64,000 nt of DNA from an uncultured Apibacter sp. (GCA_945280365.1 CALYQD010000005.1:84571-148570); one strand, 5' to 3'; positions 12,201 to 19,666 are shown, numbered from the stretch's first letter. A program made the numbers and translations. Notes: generated by a model from the sequence alone, not told the origin.

Positions 12201-13057
12201 TGTTCCTTTTCTAAAATAGTTTCGCGGTCAAGTATAATTTCATTTCTTTCTATAGAAACAACTTCACCGGTATCTTCATCAACAAAATCTTCAAACCAAG
12301 TATTTAAAACTCTTGCAGCTAAAGTTCTTCCTAACATTTTTTTTAGGTTGGATTTGTTTACTTTTACCTCTTCTGCAAGATCGAATATTTCTAATATATC
12401 TTTATCACTTTGATAACCAATTGCACGAAGCAAGGTTGTCATCGGAAGTTTTTTCTTTCTGTCAATATAAGCATACATCACACCGTTGATATCGGTGGCA
12501 AATTCCATCCAAGATCCTTTAAATGGTATAATTCTAGATGAGTATAATTTTGCACCGTTGGCATGATAGGATTGTCCAAAAAATACACCAGGTGAACGAT
12601 GTAATTGGGATACCATAACTCTTTCAGCACCGTTTATGATAAACGAACCGCTTGGTGTCATATAAGGAATAGGCCCTAAGTATACATCTTGAACTACAGT
12701 TTCAAAATCTTCGTGTTCTGGGTCTGTACAATATAATTTGAGACGTGCTTTAAGTGGTACACTATAAGTTAATCCTCTTTCAATACATTCATCAATAGAA
12801 TATTTTGGAGGATCAACAAAATAATCTAAAAATTCTAAAACGAACTGATTCCTTGTATCTGAAATAGGAAAATTTTCAGTAAACGTTTTAAAAAGTCCTT
12901 CGTTTTTTCTTTGATCAGGACGAGTTTCTAATTGAAAAAAATCCTGAAATGATTTAACCTGTATGTCTAGGAAATCAGGAAATTCAATTTGTCCTTTAGA
13001 GTGAGAGAAACTAAATCTCTTTGGGTTTTGAGTTTTTGACGCCAATGATTTACTCAT
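9233..13057 (-). CDS. rpoB: DNA-directed RNA polymerase subunit beta
   Basis: RpoB of 1274 residues when started at the ATG at 13057 ([10 protein letters not shown]). An in-frame start 18 codons earlier (13111) exists, but it would lie inside a strong RNA hairpin and adds residues unlike RpoB N-termini, so the downstream start is preferred. The rifampicin-binding cluster near residue 466 reads Q-L-S-Q-F-M-D-Q ... T-H-K-R-R-M-S-A-L, so the positions matching E. coli Q513, D516, H526 and S531 are wild type and rifampicin sensitivity is expected. The G-R-H-G-N-K-G motif and the C-terminal [10 protein letters not shown] are present. It is fourth after rplJ and rplL in the classical rpl-rpo order. 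Confidence 0.98.
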   Translation of the reverse strand: MSKSLASKTQNPKRFSFSHSKGQIEFPDFLDIQVKSFQDFFQLETRPDQRKNEGLFKTFTENFPISDTRNQFVLEFLDYFVDPPKYSIDECIERGLTYSVPLKARLKLYCTDPEHEDFETVVQDVYLGPIPYMTPSGSFIINGAERVMVSQLHRSPGVFFGQSYHANGAKLYSSRIIPFKGSWMEFATDINGVMYAYIDRKKKLPMTTLLRAIGYQSDKDILEIFDLAEEVKVNKSNLKKMLGRTLAARVLNTWFEDFVDEDTGEVVSIERNEIILDRETILEKEHLDLIIDSGIKTILVHKENSNEFSIIHNTLQKDSTNSEKEAVEYIYRQLRNAEPPDEETARGIIDKLFFSDARYSLGEVGRYRINKKLNLNISEDIQVLTKDDIIAIVKYLIELINSKAEVDDIDHLSNRRVKTVGEQLAGQFGVGLARMARTIKERMNVRDNEVFTPIDLINAKTLTSVINSFFGTNQLSQFMDQTNPLSEVTHKRRMSALGPGGLSRERAGFEVRDVHYTHYGRICPIETPEGPNIGLISSLGCYARINDLGFMETPYRKVINGKVDLESEPEYLTAEEEEGKIIAQANINMDSEGKILDERIVAREEADYPVVDPDKVDLMDVAPNQITGISASLIPFLEHDDANRALMGSNMMRQAVPLLKPQAPIVGTGLEFQVAKDSRILINAEGEGIVEYVDANIITIKYDRTEEEELVSFDSASKTYKLTKFRKTNQSTSITLKPIVKAGDRVSKGQVLTEGYATEDGELALGRNLLVAFMPWKGYNFEDAIVINQRAVSEDWFTSIHVDEYSLEVRDTKLGMEELTPDIPNVSEEATKDLDENGMIRIGAEVKPGDILVGKITPKGESDPTSEEKLLRAIFGDKAGDVKDASLKAEPSLKGVVINKKLFTRNIKDKRKRGDEKLKIEQLEAEFKVKLNDLKNQLLEKLYVLLNGKTSQGIYNDLNEEVIPKGVKFTQKLLSSIDDYFNLAGENWTLDDNKNNSIKELLHNYKIKHNDLLGSLNRERHTISVGDELPAGIVKLAKVYIAKKRKLNVGDKMAGRHGNKGIVARIVRDEDMPFLEDGTPVDIVLNPLGVPSRMNIGQIYETILGWCGKKLGKKFATPIFDGATSEQIDELTKEAGVPQWGTTYLYDGGTGERFEQKATVGVIYMLKLGHMVDDKMHARSIGPYSLITQQPLGGKAQFGGQRFGEMEVWALEAFGASNILREIITIKSDDVIGRAKAYESIVKGEPMPEPGIPESFNVFLHELQGLGLDVRLED

Positions 13058-13087
13058 ATGATATATTAAAATCTTTAAAACACAAAT

Positions 13088-13128
13088 AGGCTTAGACCTT
13101 ACCAATGTCAAATTGGAGGCCTAAACCT
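13088..13128 (-). promoter_or_regulatory. RNA hairpin between rplL and rpoB
   Basis: On the minus strand an 11-bp stem (AGGTTTAGGCC with GGTCTAAGCCT, two G-T pairs), a 1/3-nt internal loop, a further 5-bp stem CCAAT/ATTGG and a 5-nt loop. It occupies the 91-bp rplL-rpoB gap and ends 30 bp before the preferred rpoB start. There is no clean T-run after it, so it looks more like a partial attenuator or an RNase processing site than a full terminator. Confidence 0.6.
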
Positions 13129-13148
13129 TTATTTTTAGGTAGAATGAA

Positions 13149-13526
13149 TTATTTCAATTCAACTTCAGCTCCAGCTTCTTCAAGCTGTTTTTTAAGACTC
13201 TCTGCTTCGTCTTTAGCTACTCCTTCTTTAATTGGAGTAGGAGCTCCATCTACAGCATCTTTAGCTTCTTTTAGACCTTTACCTGTAAGGTCTTTAACTA
13301 ATTTAACAACAGCTAATTTATTAGCACCTGCAGCTTTAAGAATAACATCAAATTCAGTTTTTTCTTCAGCAGCTCCTGCCTCTGCACCAGCAACTGGAGC
13401 AGCCATAGCTACAGCAGCAGCAGCAGGTTCAATACCATATTCTTCTTTTAATATTTCAGCTAATTCATTAACTTCTTTTACTGTTAAATTTACTAGTGTT
13501 TCAGCTAATTGTTTTAAATCTGCCAT
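13149..13526 (-). CDS. rplL: 50S ribosomal protein L7/L12
   Basis: A 125-residue acidic, alanine-rich protein: N-terminal dimerisation helices ([12 protein letters not shown]), an Ala/Glu hinge around residues 34-54, and the C-terminal factor-binding domain ([14 protein letters not shown] and G-L-K-E-A-K). It forms the multimeric stalk on L10 that recruits EF-Tu and EF-G. It lies 51 bp after rplJ and before the rpoB hairpin, which is the classical place for adjusting stalk protein against polymerase output. Confidence 0.98.
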   Translation of the reverse strand: MADLKQLAETLVNLTVKEVNELAEILKEEYGIEPAAAAVAMAAPVAGAEAGAAEEKTEFDVILKAAGANKLAVVKLVKDLTGKGLKEAKDAVDGAPTPIKEGVAKDEAESLKKQLEEAGAEVELK

Positions 13527-13577
13527 TTTAATTTTGTTTTAATTTTTGTTTAACAACTATTTATTATGAGTGTGAAA

Positions 13578-14102
13578 TTATTCTTCTTTTTCAGATAAGG
13601 TTTTAACTAAACCGGCAATGGTATTTCCACTTGATTTAAGAGCAGAAACAACATTTTTAATTGGAGATTGAAGTAGTCCAATAATTTCTCCAATAAGCTC
13701 TTCTCTAGATTTGAGATTTGCCAATGTATCTAATTGTACATCTCCTACAAATACTGCAGAATCTATCCAAGCAGCTTTTAATAAAGGCTTTTCAGTTTTC
13801 TTTCTGAAATTTTGTATTAATTTAGCCGGAGCATTTCCTCTTTCTGAAGTGAAAATAGTAGAATTTCCTTTTAAACTTTCAAAAACACCTGAAAAATCTT
13901 TATCTTCAACATTTTCCATTGCTTTTTTAAGAAGGGTGTTTTTAACAACTTTCATTGAAATTTCACCTTTGAAACAAGCTCTTCTTAATTCTGAAGTCTG
14001 TTGAGCATTTAATCCATCAGTATCAGCTATATATAATACATTTGTACTTTCAAGTACTTCCTGTAATTCTTTAATTACCTCTATTTTTTCTTGTTTTGTC
14101 AT
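13578..14102 (-). CDS. rplJ: 50S ribosomal protein L10
   Basis: A 174-residue L10 with the N-terminal rRNA-binding domain (M-T-K-Q-E-K, then L-Y-I-A-D-T-D-G-L-N) and a C-terminal helix for L7/L12 dimers. It anchors the stalk to 23S rRNA. The gap to rplA upstream is only 18 bp, so there is no room for a long L10-binding leader of the E. coli type; any autocontrol would have to work differently. Genes rplK-rplA-rplJ-rplL are in the standard order. Confidence 0.97.
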   Translation of the reverse strand: MTKQEKIEVIKELQEVLESTNVLYIADTDGLNAQQTSELRRACFKGEISMKVVKNTLLKKAMENVEDKDFSGVFESLKGNSTIFTSERGNAPAKLIQNFRKKTEKPLLKAAWIDSAVFVGDVQLDTLANLKSREELIGEIIGLLQSPIKNVVSALKSSGNTIAGLVKTLSEKEE

Positions 14103-14120
14103 GGTTTGGTAAAATTAAAA

Positions 14121-14813
14121 TTAGTTTATACCTTTTGGATCAATAGCAATACCCGGACTCATGGTAGAAGAAAGGTAAATGCTTTTAACATATACACCTT
14201 TAGCTGCCTGAGGTTTTAATTTTATTAAAGTTGAAATGATTTCTTGTGCATTTTCCTGAATATTTTTAGCATCGAATGATACTTTGCCTATTGCAGCATG
14301 TACAATTCCATATTTATCAACTTTAAAATCTATTTTACCTGCTTTTACTTCTGAAATGGCTTTTCCTATCTCAGTGGTAACAGTTCCGGTTTTAGGGTTC
14401 GGCATTAAACCGCGTGGACCTAATACTCTTCCTAAAGGACCTAATTTTCCCATAACTTGAGGTTGTGTTACGATTACATCAACATCGGTCCATCCTTCTT
14501 TTATTTTTTGTAGATACTCATCTAATCCTACATAATCTGCACCTGCATTTTTAGCTTCTTCTTCCTTATCCGGAGTAACTAAAGCTAAAACACGAGTTTC
14601 TTTACCTGTACCGTGAGGTAAGGATACTACACCTCGTACCATCTGATTGGCTTTACGAGGATCAACTCCTAAACGAACGGCTATATCAACAGATGCATCA
14701 AATTTGGTATAGTTAACTTCTTTAACTAAGCTTGAAGCCTCTTCTAATGTATAAAGCTTTGATTTATCTACTTTAGCAACAACTGCTTTTTGTTTTTTCG
14801 TTAAAACTGCCAT
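14121..14813 (-). CDS. rplA: 50S ribosomal protein L1
   Basis: A 230-residue L1 with the family signature near residues 118-142 ([21 protein letters not shown]) and the [11 protein letters not shown] stretch. It binds 23S rRNA at the L1 stalk and helps release deacylated tRNA. It starts 11 bp after rplK, consistent with one transcript and translational coupling. Confidence 0.98.
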   Translation of the reverse strand: MAVLTKKQKAVVAKVDKSKLYTLEEASSLVKEVNYTKFDASVDIAVRLGVDPRKANQMVRGVVSLPHGTGKETRVLALVTPDKEEEAKNAGADYVGLDEYLQKIKEGWTDVDVIVTQPQVMGKLGPLGRVLGPRGLMPNPKTGTVTTEIGKAISEVKAGKIDFKVDKYGIVHAAIGKVSFDAKNIQENAQEIISTLIKLKPQAAKGVYVKSIYLSSTMSPGIAIDPKGIN

Positions 14814-14824
14814 GATTCCTACAA

Positions 14825-15268
14825 TTAATTATTAAAGGGATTTTGCCCAGTTACTTTAATACCCATAGATCTTGCAGTACCTGCAACCATACTAACCGCA
14901 GATTCAATTGTAAAGCAATTTAAATCTACCATTTTGTCTTCCGCGATTTGTTGCACTTGACTCCAAGAAACGGATGCTACCTTATCTCTGTTTGGTTCAC
15001 CGGAACCTTTTTTAGCTTTAGAAGCTGCTAAAAGTTGTACGGTTACCGGAGGAGTTTTGACAACAAAGTCAAATGATTTATCCTCATATACAGTAATGAT
15101 AACCGGTAATACCTGTCCTTGCTTATCTTGTGTACGGGCATTAAATTGTTTACAAAACTCCATAATGTTAACCCCGGCAGCACCTAAAGCAGGTCCTACA
15201 GGAGGTGAAGGGTTTGCTTGTCCTCCTTTCACCTGGAGTTTTACCATTTTAAAAATTTTTTTTGCCAT
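14825..15268 (-). CDS. rplK: 50S ribosomal protein L11
   Basis: A 147-residue L11 with the proline-rich N-terminal motif ([14 protein letters not shown]) that contacts the thiostrepton region of 23S rRNA, and the C-terminal RNA-binding domain (A-G-T-A-R-S-M-G-I). It is at the GTPase-associated centre. It lies 46 bp after nusG, first of the four ribosomal genes of the block. Confidence 0.98.
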   Translation of the reverse strand: MAKKIFKMVKLQVKGGQANPSPPVGPALGAAGVNIMEFCKQFNARTQDKQGQVLPVIITVYEDKSFDFVVKTPPVTVQLLAASKAKKGSGEPNRDKVASVSWSQVQQIAEDKMVDLNCFTIESAVSMVAGTARSMGIKVTGQNPFNN

Positions 15269-15314
15269 TTTAATTTTTACTTAAAAATGTTTTATTTATA
15301 TCTGTGGAAGCAGC

Positions 15315-15869
15315 CTATATCTTTTCAACTTGAGAGAAACTTAGCTCAATAGGTGTTTTTCTTCCAAAAATCAACACCATGACATCTAATTTTCTTTTTT
15401 CCTCATTAATTTTTTCAATCGTTCCATTAAAACCATTAAATGGACCATCGATTACTTTCACGGTTTCACCAAATACGAAAGGAATGTTAACGGTATCTTC
15501 AGATTCAGATAATTCATCCATTTTACCGAACATTCTACTCACTTCACTTCGTCTCATTGGAAGCGGATCTCCTCCTTTAGTAGCACTTAAAAAACTAATT
15601 ACTCCAGGTATATTTTTAATGGTATGTGGTAACTCACCAATCAAATTAGCTTCAACCATAACATAACCGGGATAATAAACTTTTTCTTTACGAATTTTTT
15701 TACCGTTTCTAATTTGTACTACTTTTTCCATTGGTACGACTACTTGACCAAGATTCTTTTTAAGATGTTCATATCTTAAAACTTCATTTTCGATATACAT
15801 TTTCACCTTAGATTCTTGTCCACTGATCGTTTTCAGTACATACCATTTCATATCATCCATCACGTCCAA
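15315..15869 (-). CDS. nusG: transcription termination/antitermination factor NusG
   Basis: A 184-residue NusG: the N-terminal NGN domain (K-W-Y-V-L-K-T-I-S-G-Q-E), the P-G-Y-V-M-V element, and a C-terminal KOW domain (V-K-V-I-D-G-P-F-N-G-F-N-G). It binds RNA polymerase and links it to Rho or the ribosome. Three Met codons lie within the first seven residues (15869, 15860, 15851); the first is 5 bp after the secE stop and is given here, but the true N-terminus could be the MKWYV Met. Confidence 0.95.
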   Translation of the reverse strand: MDVMDDMKWYVLKTISGQESKVKMYIENEVLRYEHLKKNLGQVVVPMEKVVQIRNGKKIRKEKVYYPGYVMVEANLIGELPHTIKNIPGVISFLSATKGGDPLPMRRSEVSRMFGKMDELSESEDTVNIPFVFGETVKVIDGPFNGFNGTIEKINEEKRKLDVMVLIFGRKTPIELSFSQVEKI

Positions 15870-15874
15870 ATTTA

Positions 15875-16081
15875 TTAAGATTTTAATCCTACTAAAATAG
15901 AGTAAATATTTTGAAGTGCTTTAGCAAAAGTCCAATCTACGCCAAAACAAAATATAGCCAAAATGATCGACGTAATTGCTACAACTGTTGTTGAGGATTG
16001 CAAATCGGACCATTTAGGCCACTCAACGTGATCTTTGAATTCTTCTATTGCACCTTTTAAGTACTTAATGAGTCCGTTCAT
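15875..16081 (-). CDS. secE: preprotein translocase subunit SecE
   Basis: A 68-residue single-span SecE: an amphipathic N-terminal helix with the conserved E-x-x-K-V-x-W-P-type element (here D-H-V-E-W-P-K-W), then one transmembrane helix (T-V-V-A-I-T-S-I-I-L-A-I-F). It clamps SecY in the translocon. It lies between tRNA-Trp and nusG, the usual bacterial setting, 5 bp before nusG. Confidence 0.96.
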   Translation of the reverse strand: MNGLIKYLKGAIEEFKDHVEWPKWSDLQSSTTVVAITSIILAIFCFGVDWTFAKALQNIYSILVGLKS

Positions 16082-16095
16082 TTATTATTATTTTG

Positions 16096-16168
16096 CGCGG
16101 GCGGAAAGATTCGAACTCACGACCTTTGGTTTTGGAGACCACTGCTCTACCAGCTGAGCTACACCCGC
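16096..16168 (-). tRNA. trnW: tRNA-Trp (anticodon CCA)
   Basis: Minus-strand cloverleaf with acceptor GCGGGTG/CGCCCGC, D-arm GCTC...GAGC, loop CTCCAAA with anticodon CCA, and a TTCGAAT T-loop; discriminator G; CCA is not encoded. It sits between tuf and secE as in many bacteria. The anticodon stem has a G-A mismatch at its base (27-43) and the T-stem has a T-T mismatch. Confidence 0.97.
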
Positions 16169-16170
16169 TT

Positions 16171-16200
16171 AAAAAGAAAGAACTTTAAGTTCTTTCTTTT
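16171..16200 (-). terminator. intrinsic terminator after tuf
   Basis: A-rich palindrome, about 14 bp per arm (AAAAGAAAGAACTT with its complement), followed by A/T sequence in the tRNA-Trp direction. It lies 18 bp beyond the tuf stop. No -7 box is visible between it and tRNA-Trp, so tRNA-Trp and the secE-rpoC genes probably depend on read-through, processing, or a promoter inside tuf. Confidence 0.65.
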
Positions 16201-16218
16201 ATTATGATTTTAATTTAA

Positions 16219-17406
16219 TTAATCTAAAATCTCAGTTACCTGACCTGCACCTACAGTTCTACCTCCTTCACGGATAGCGAATCTTAAACCGTTATTAAGT
16301 GCGATTGGTTGATGTAATTCAACTGTAATAGTTAAGTTATCACCAGGCATTACCATTTCAGTTCCTTCTGGTAAAGTAATAGTACCAGTTACGTCAGTTG
16401 TTCTAACATAGAACTGAGGACGGTAGTTATTATGGAATGGAGTATGACGTCCACCTTCTTCTTTAGTTAAGATATAAACCTCAGCTTTGAATTTTTTATG
16501 AGGAGTAATTGATCCTGGTTTAGCGATAACCATACCACGACGGATATCAGTTTTTTCAATACCTCTTAACAATAACCCTACATTATCTCCAGCTTCTCCT
16601 CTATCTAATATTTTTCTAAACATTTCAACTCCTGTTACAGTAGATGTTAATTTTTCATCTCCCATACCAACAATATCTACGGCCTCACCAGAGTTTATAA
16701 CTCCTGCTTCAATACGTCCTGTAGCTACAGTTCCACGACCTGTAATAGAGAAAACGTCTTCGATTGGCATTAAAAAAGGTTTATCTTGATCACGAACCGG
16801 TAAATCAATCCAGCTATCTACAGCAGCCATTAATTCGTCAACAGTAGCAACCCATTTTGGATCTCCGTTAAGTGCACCTAAAGCAGAACCTTGAATTACA
16901 GGAGTGTTATCTCCATCGTAGTCGTAAGAAGATAATAAATCTCTTACTTCCATTTCTACTAAATCTAATAATTCGGGATCATCAACCATATCCACTTTAT
17001 TCATGAATACTACGATTTTAGGCACGTTTACCTGACGACATAATAAGATGTGCTCTCTTGTTTGAGGCATAGGGCCATCTGTAGCAGCAACCACTAGAAT
17101 AGCTCCGTCCATTTGTGCAGCACCGGTAACCATGTTTTTTACATAGTCAGCGTGTCCTGGACAGTCTACGTGTGCATAGTGACGGTTTTCAGTTTCATAT
17201 TCTACGTGTGCAGTGTTGATTGTAATCCCTCTTTCTTTTTCTTCTGGAGCAGCATCAATTTGAGAGAAATCTCTTTTTTCTGCTAATCCCTTTTCTGCTA
17301 AAACTTTAGTGATAGCAGCTGTTAAAGTCGTTTTTCCGTGGTCTACGTGACCGATTGTACCTATATTAAGATGTGGTTTGGTACGCTGAAAAGTTTCTTT
17401 TGCCAT
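16219..17406 (-). CDS. tuf: elongation factor Tu
   Basis: A 395-residue EF-Tu. The G1 loop G-H-V-D-H-G-K-T (about 19-26), G2 R-G-I-T-I-N, G3 D-C-P-G-H and G4 N-K-V-D are intact, followed by domains 2 and 3 and the usual C-terminus [10 protein letters not shown]. It delivers aminoacyl-tRNA to the ribosome. It has its own strong promoter (17443-17472) between it and the upstream tRNAs, and a hairpin after its stop. Confidence 0.99.
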   Translation of the reverse strand: MAKETFQRTKPHLNIGTIGHVDHGKTTLTAAITKVLAEKGLAEKRDFSQIDAAPEEKERGITINTAHVEYETENRHYAHVDCPGHADYVKNMVTGAAQMDGAILVVAATDGPMPQTREHILLCRQVNVPKIVVFMNKVDMVDDPELLDLVEMEVRDLLSSYDYDGDNTPVIQGSALGALNGDPKWVATVDELMAAVDSWIDLPVRDQDKPFLMPIEDVFSITGRGTVATGRIEAGVINSGEAVDIVGMGDEKLTSTVTGVEMFRKILDRGEAGDNVGLLLRGIEKTDIRRGMVIAKPGSITPHKKFKAEVYILTKEEGGRHTPFHNNYRPQFYVRTTDVTGTITLPEGTEMVMPGDNLTITVELHQPIALNNGLRFAIREGGRTVGAGQVTEILD

Positions 17407-17442
17407 GATAAATATGTTTGTTTATATTTCCAAAAATGAGTG

Positions 17443-17472
17443 CAAATATACTCAATTTTTTTTAAATAACAA
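17443..17472 (-). promoter_or_regulatory. tuf promoter (TTG - 19 bp - TATATTTG)
   Basis: On the minus strand TTG at 17472-17470, a spacer of exactly 19 bp, then TATATTTG at 17450-17443: a full match to the Bacteroidota housekeeping promoter. It lies 36 bp upstream of the tuf ATG and after the tRNA-Thr(GGT) gene. Confidence 0.85.
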
Positions 17473-17580
17473 TAGCTTATAAAAAATAAATACTTTTTTA
17501 TAAACAATTGTTTAATGATATATGTCTTTAAGAAAGTTTAGGCTTTTTTAATAATTATTTTTGTGGGTTTTGTATTTGAG

Positions 17581-17652
17581 AGCCAATGACGGGAATTGAA
17601 CCCGTGACCTCGTCCTTACCAAGGAAGCGCTCTACCCCTGAGCTACATCGGC
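17581..17652 (-). tRNA. trnT: tRNA-Thr (anticodon GGT)
   Basis: Cloverleaf with acceptor GCCGATG/CATTGGC, anticodon loop TTGGTAA, T-loop TTCAATT, discriminator T, no encoded CCA. Last of four tRNA genes before tuf. The anticodon stem (CTTCC with GGACG) holds one T-C mismatch. Confidence 0.96.
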
Positions 17653-17666
17653 TGAAAAAAAAATTG

Positions 17667-17739
17667 AGCGGAAGACGAGGGTCGAACTCGCGACATTCAG
17701 CTTGGAAGGCTGACGCTCTACCAACTGAGCTACTTCCGC
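17667..17739 (-). tRNA. trnG: tRNA-Gly (anticodon TCC)
   Basis: Cloverleaf with acceptor GCGGAAG/CTTCCGC, anticodon loop CTTCCAA on a full TCAGC/GCTGA stem, T-loop TTCGACC, discriminator T, no encoded CCA. Third gene of the Thr-Tyr-Gly-Thr-tuf cluster. Confidence 0.97.
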
Positions 17740-17820
17740 TTATTTTTTTGATTACCTTTGTAATTCGATGCAAAGGTAGAATATTTTTTTGATCTACAAA
17801 AATTTTTTTTCATTTTTTTG

Positions 17821-17903
17821 TGGGGAGAGGAGGATTCGAACCTCCGAAGGTAAAAACCAACAGATTTACAGTCTGTCCTCGTTGGCCGCTTGAGTATCTC
17901 CCC
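17821..17903 (-). tRNA. trnY: tRNA-Tyr (anticodon GTA)
   Basis: An 83-nt class II tRNA with a long variable arm, acceptor GGGGAGA/TCTCCCC, anticodon loop CTGTAAA on an ACAGA/TCTGT stem, T-stem GGAGG/CCTCC, discriminator A, no encoded CCA. Second gene of the cluster. Confidence 0.97.
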
Positions 17904-17913
17904 TTCAAAAACG

Positions 17914-17987
17914 AGCCGGTAGAGGGATTCGAACCCACGACCCCGAGATTACAAATCACGTGCTCTGGCCAACTGAGCTATACCGGC
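17914..17987 (-). tRNA. trnT: tRNA-Thr (anticodon TGT)
   Basis: First gene of the tRNA cluster: acceptor GCCGGTA/TACCGGC, anticodon loop TTTGTAA, discriminator T, no encoded CCA. Two T-T mismatches are seen, one in the anticodon stem (CGTGA with TCTCG) and one in the T-stem (GTGGG with CCCTC). Confidence 0.95.
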
Positions 17988-18056
17988 ATTAAATTTTTAT
18001 TTCAAAGAAAATATTTCGTTATTTTTCTAAGATCAATATCTTCGTCTAACGGATTG

Positions 18057-18086
18057 CAAAGGTAGATAATTTTTTATTATTTCCAA
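18057..18086 (-). promoter_or_regulatory. promoter of the tRNA-Thr-Tyr-Gly-Thr cluster
   Basis: On the minus strand TTG at 18086-18084, 19-bp spacer, TACCTTTG at 18064-18057, followed by CA. It points at the tRNA cluster, whose first mature 5' end is 69 nt downstream, and lies after the hpf stop. Confidence 0.85.
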
Positions 18087-18117
18087 ATTTTTATGAAAAA
18101 AAATACTTATTTTTTTT

Positions 18118-18408
18118 CTATATTTTTTCTTTCCTTTTGAGTATCATCTTTTTAACAGCTTCGCAAGCTAAATCAATGCTTTCTTCGAATGAGCTGGATG
18201 TTTTTTTGGCTACTAATTCATCTCCCGGAACTTCTAATATAATTTCTGTAGTCTTATTTTCTTTATTTCCAACATTTTCCAGTTTCAAGAATATATTAGC
18301 ATTAATGATTTTGTCATAATATTGATCTAATTTTAGAACTTTTTTATTTAAAAAAGCTAATAGAGTATCTTGTGCATTAAAGTTTACTGCTTGAACATTA
18401 ATTTTCAT
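18118..18408 (-). CDS. hpf: ribosome hibernation promoting factor, short form
   Basis: A 96-residue protein when started at MKINVQAVNF (18408). The pattern (V-N-F-N-A-Q-D-T-L-L-A-F-L, I-N-A-N-I-F-L-K-L, E-I-I-L-E-V-P-G-D-E-L-V-A-K, S-F-E-E-S-I-D-L-A) is that of the RaiA/HPF fold that binds the decoding site of idle 30S subunits. The long-HPF C-terminal dimerisation domain is absent. The gene overlaps the end of xerC by 11 bp, so it is translationally coupled to it, an arrangement common in Flavobacteriia. Confidence 0.88.
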   Translation of the reverse strand: MKINVQAVNFNAQDTLLAFLNKKVLKLDQYYDKIINANIFLKLENVGNKENKTTEIILEVPGDELVAKKTSSSFEESIDLACEAVKKMILKRKEKI

Positions 18409-19318
18409 TTTTTTTATTTTTATGCCCAAATGGATGGGACTGATTAAATACTTTTTTTAAATCTTCTATATTGTTGTGTGTATAAACTTGGGTTGCTGCT
18501 AAACTGCTATGTCCCAATATTTCCTTAATTGAGTTTATTTCTGCCCCATTGTGCAATAGATGGCTTGCAAAGGTATGGCGTAGCATATGAGGACTTTTTT
18601 TGTGTTTGGTAGTTGCGGTAGTTAGATAGTTGTGTATAAGGTTATATATATACTTTTCACTCAGAATTTTACCGGTTTCATTTGTAAATAAATATTCATA
18701 AGGTATACCAAACTTGTTTTTATAGGCTATAAATTGCCTTATCTTTTCGGTTAAGTCTTGGGTAATAGGTATAAGTCTTTCTTTGTTTCTTTTTCCAGTT
18801 ACAATTATAGATTTATTGGTTAAATCTATTTTTGAGGTTTTGAGTTGCAAAAGTTCCATCCTTCTGATGCCAGTTTGGTAAAAGATTTCAAAGATGAGAT
18901 GATTTCTAATTGTTTTAAAATGATCTTGATTCTTATTTTCTTCTTCACTAGTATTTATATATTTTTCTACTGAATAGATTTCTTCTTCTGTGTAGGGAAC
19001 TAAAACTTTTTTCTTTTGTTTTAAGTTTTGCAAAGAATGAGTTGGATTTATTTCAAGATAACCGATCTTAAGTAAAAATTTAAAAAAGCTTCTTATGGAT
19101 GAAATTTTTCTATTGATTGACCTTTCGGATAATTTTTTATGAGATAAATGTATGATGAAATTTCTTAATTGTTTAGCGGTAGCTTGATCAATTTCAGAAA
19201 TACTTTCTGTTTCTGAAAAGAATTGTTTAAGATCAAGCAGATCTCTTTCATAGCTTTGTATGGTTAAGGGAGAATACTGTTTCTCTAAATGAAGATATTC
19301 AAGAAATTTTTGTAACAT
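18398..19318 (-). CDS. xerC: tyrosine recombinase XerC/XerD
   Basis: A 306-residue site-specific recombinase: N-terminal SAM-like core-binding domain (about 1-90) and a catalytic domain with a complete active site, R152, K176, H244, R247, H270 and nucleophile Y279. Length and the H-x-L-R-H-T-F-A-S-H-L motif fit the chromosome-dimer resolvases rather than element integrases. It is embedded in housekeeping genes, between rpsU and hpf. Its ATG directly abuts the T-tract of the rpsU terminator, so expression must come from read-through or from the promoter-like box inside that hairpin. Confidence 0.92.
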   Translation of the reverse strand: MLQKFLEYLHLEKQYSPLTIQSYERDLLDLKQFFSETESISEIDQATAKQLRNFIIHLSHKKLSERSINRKISSIRSFFKFLLKIGYLEINPTHSLQNLKQKKKVLVPYTEEEIYSVEKYINTSEEENKNQDHFKTIRNHLIFEIFYQTGIRRMELLQLKTSKIDLTNKSIIVTGKRNKERLIPITQDLTEKIRQFIAYKNKFGIPYEYLFTNETGKILSEKYIYNLIHNYLTTATTKHKKSPHMLRHTFASHLLHNGAEINSIKEILGHSSLAATQVYTHNNIEDLKKVFNQSHPFGHKNKKNEN

Positions 19319-19366
19319 AAAAAAAGCCTACTTTTCAAAATTAAAAATAATTTTAAAAAATAGGCT
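19319..19366 (-). terminator. intrinsic terminator after rpsU, touching the xerC start
   Basis: On the minus strand an 18-bp stem (AGCCTATTTTTTAAAATT with AATTTTGAAAAGTAGGCT, two T-G pairs), a 6-nt loop, and a T-run that ends exactly at the xerC ATG (19318). It starts 22 bp beyond the rpsU stop. Confidence 0.85.
19336..19343 (-). promoter_or_regulatory. possible xerC -7 box inside the rpsU terminator
   Basis: TAATTTTG in the descending arm of the terminator hairpin fits TAnnTTTG and would start transcription about 11 nt before the xerC ATG. No TTG lies 19 bp upstream, so support is partial. Confidence 0.35.
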
Positions 19367-19388
19367 AATATTTTGTAGAAAAAGTTTT

Positions 19389-19583
19389 TTATGCTTCTTC
19401 TTGACTTTGCAATCTTTGTTTGTAAGCTGCTCTAATAACCTGTTGTCTTTTAGTAACAGAAGGTTTTATAAACTGTTGCCTTTTTCTTAATTCTTTAACA
19501 ACACCTGTTTTGTCGTATTTTCTTTTATATTTTTTTAGAGCTTTATCAATAGACTCTCCATCTTTTACAGGAATGATTAACAT
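19389..19583 (-). CDS. rpsU: 30S ribosomal protein S21
   Basis: A 64-residue basic protein: M-L-I-I-P-V-K-D-G-E-S-I-D-K-A-L-K-K-Y-K-R-K, then the F-I-K-P-S basic helix, typical of bS21 in Bacteroidota. In Flavobacterium johnsoniae bS21 with bS18 and bS6 is known to cover the anti-Shine-Dalgarno of 16S rRNA, and its own mRNA keeps a strong SD. Here GAGATG lies 5 nt before the ATG, a candidate for a variant SD. It has a full promoter (19624-19653) and its own terminator, so it is mainly a monocistronic unit. Confidence 0.96.
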   Translation of the reverse strand: MLIIPVKDGESIDKALKKYKRKYDKTGVVKELRKRQQFIKPSVTKRQQVIRAAYKQRLQSQEEA

Positions 19584-19588
19584 AATAA

Positions 19589-19594
19589 CATCTC
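19589..19594 (-). promoter_or_regulatory. candidate variant Shine-Dalgarno of rpsU (GAGATG)
   Basis: Minus-strand GAGATG preceded by an A-run, 5 nt from the rpsU ATG. Other genes of this window have plain A/T leaders at this place. It would pair with CAUCUC in 16S rRNA rather than the canonical CCUCC; 16S is not in the window. Confidence 0.5.
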
Positions 19595-19623
19595 TTTTTT
19601 GTTCTTCATTTATTTTCGAAGTG

Positions 19624-19653
19624 CAAATATATGAAGATAATTTGCAAACGCAA
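19624..19653 (-). promoter_or_regulatory. rpsU promoter (TTG - 19 bp - TATATTTG)
   Basis: TTG at 19653-19651, exactly 19 bp, then TATATTTG at 19631-19624 followed by CA. The predicted start of transcription gives a leader of about 34 nt containing the GAGATG motif. Confidence 0.85.
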
Positions 19654-19666
19654 ATTTATTTTTTAT

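Noticed and set aside
13058..13111. Longer rpoB start giving 18 extra residues
   Set aside because: The extension lies in the rplL-rpoB hairpin and is unlike RpoB N-termini; [10 protein letters not shown] at 13057 is a better start.
13105..13542. 145-codon plus-strand open frame opposite rplL
   Set aside because: Ser/Ala-rich mirror of the low-complexity rplL codons; rplL is certain and the antisense frame has no start signal.
18398..19318. XerC-like recombinase as the integrase of a mobile element near the tRNA cluster
   Set aside because: It is overlapped by hpf and set among housekeeping genes, with no attachment repeats or cargo; it reads as the chromosomal resolvase.
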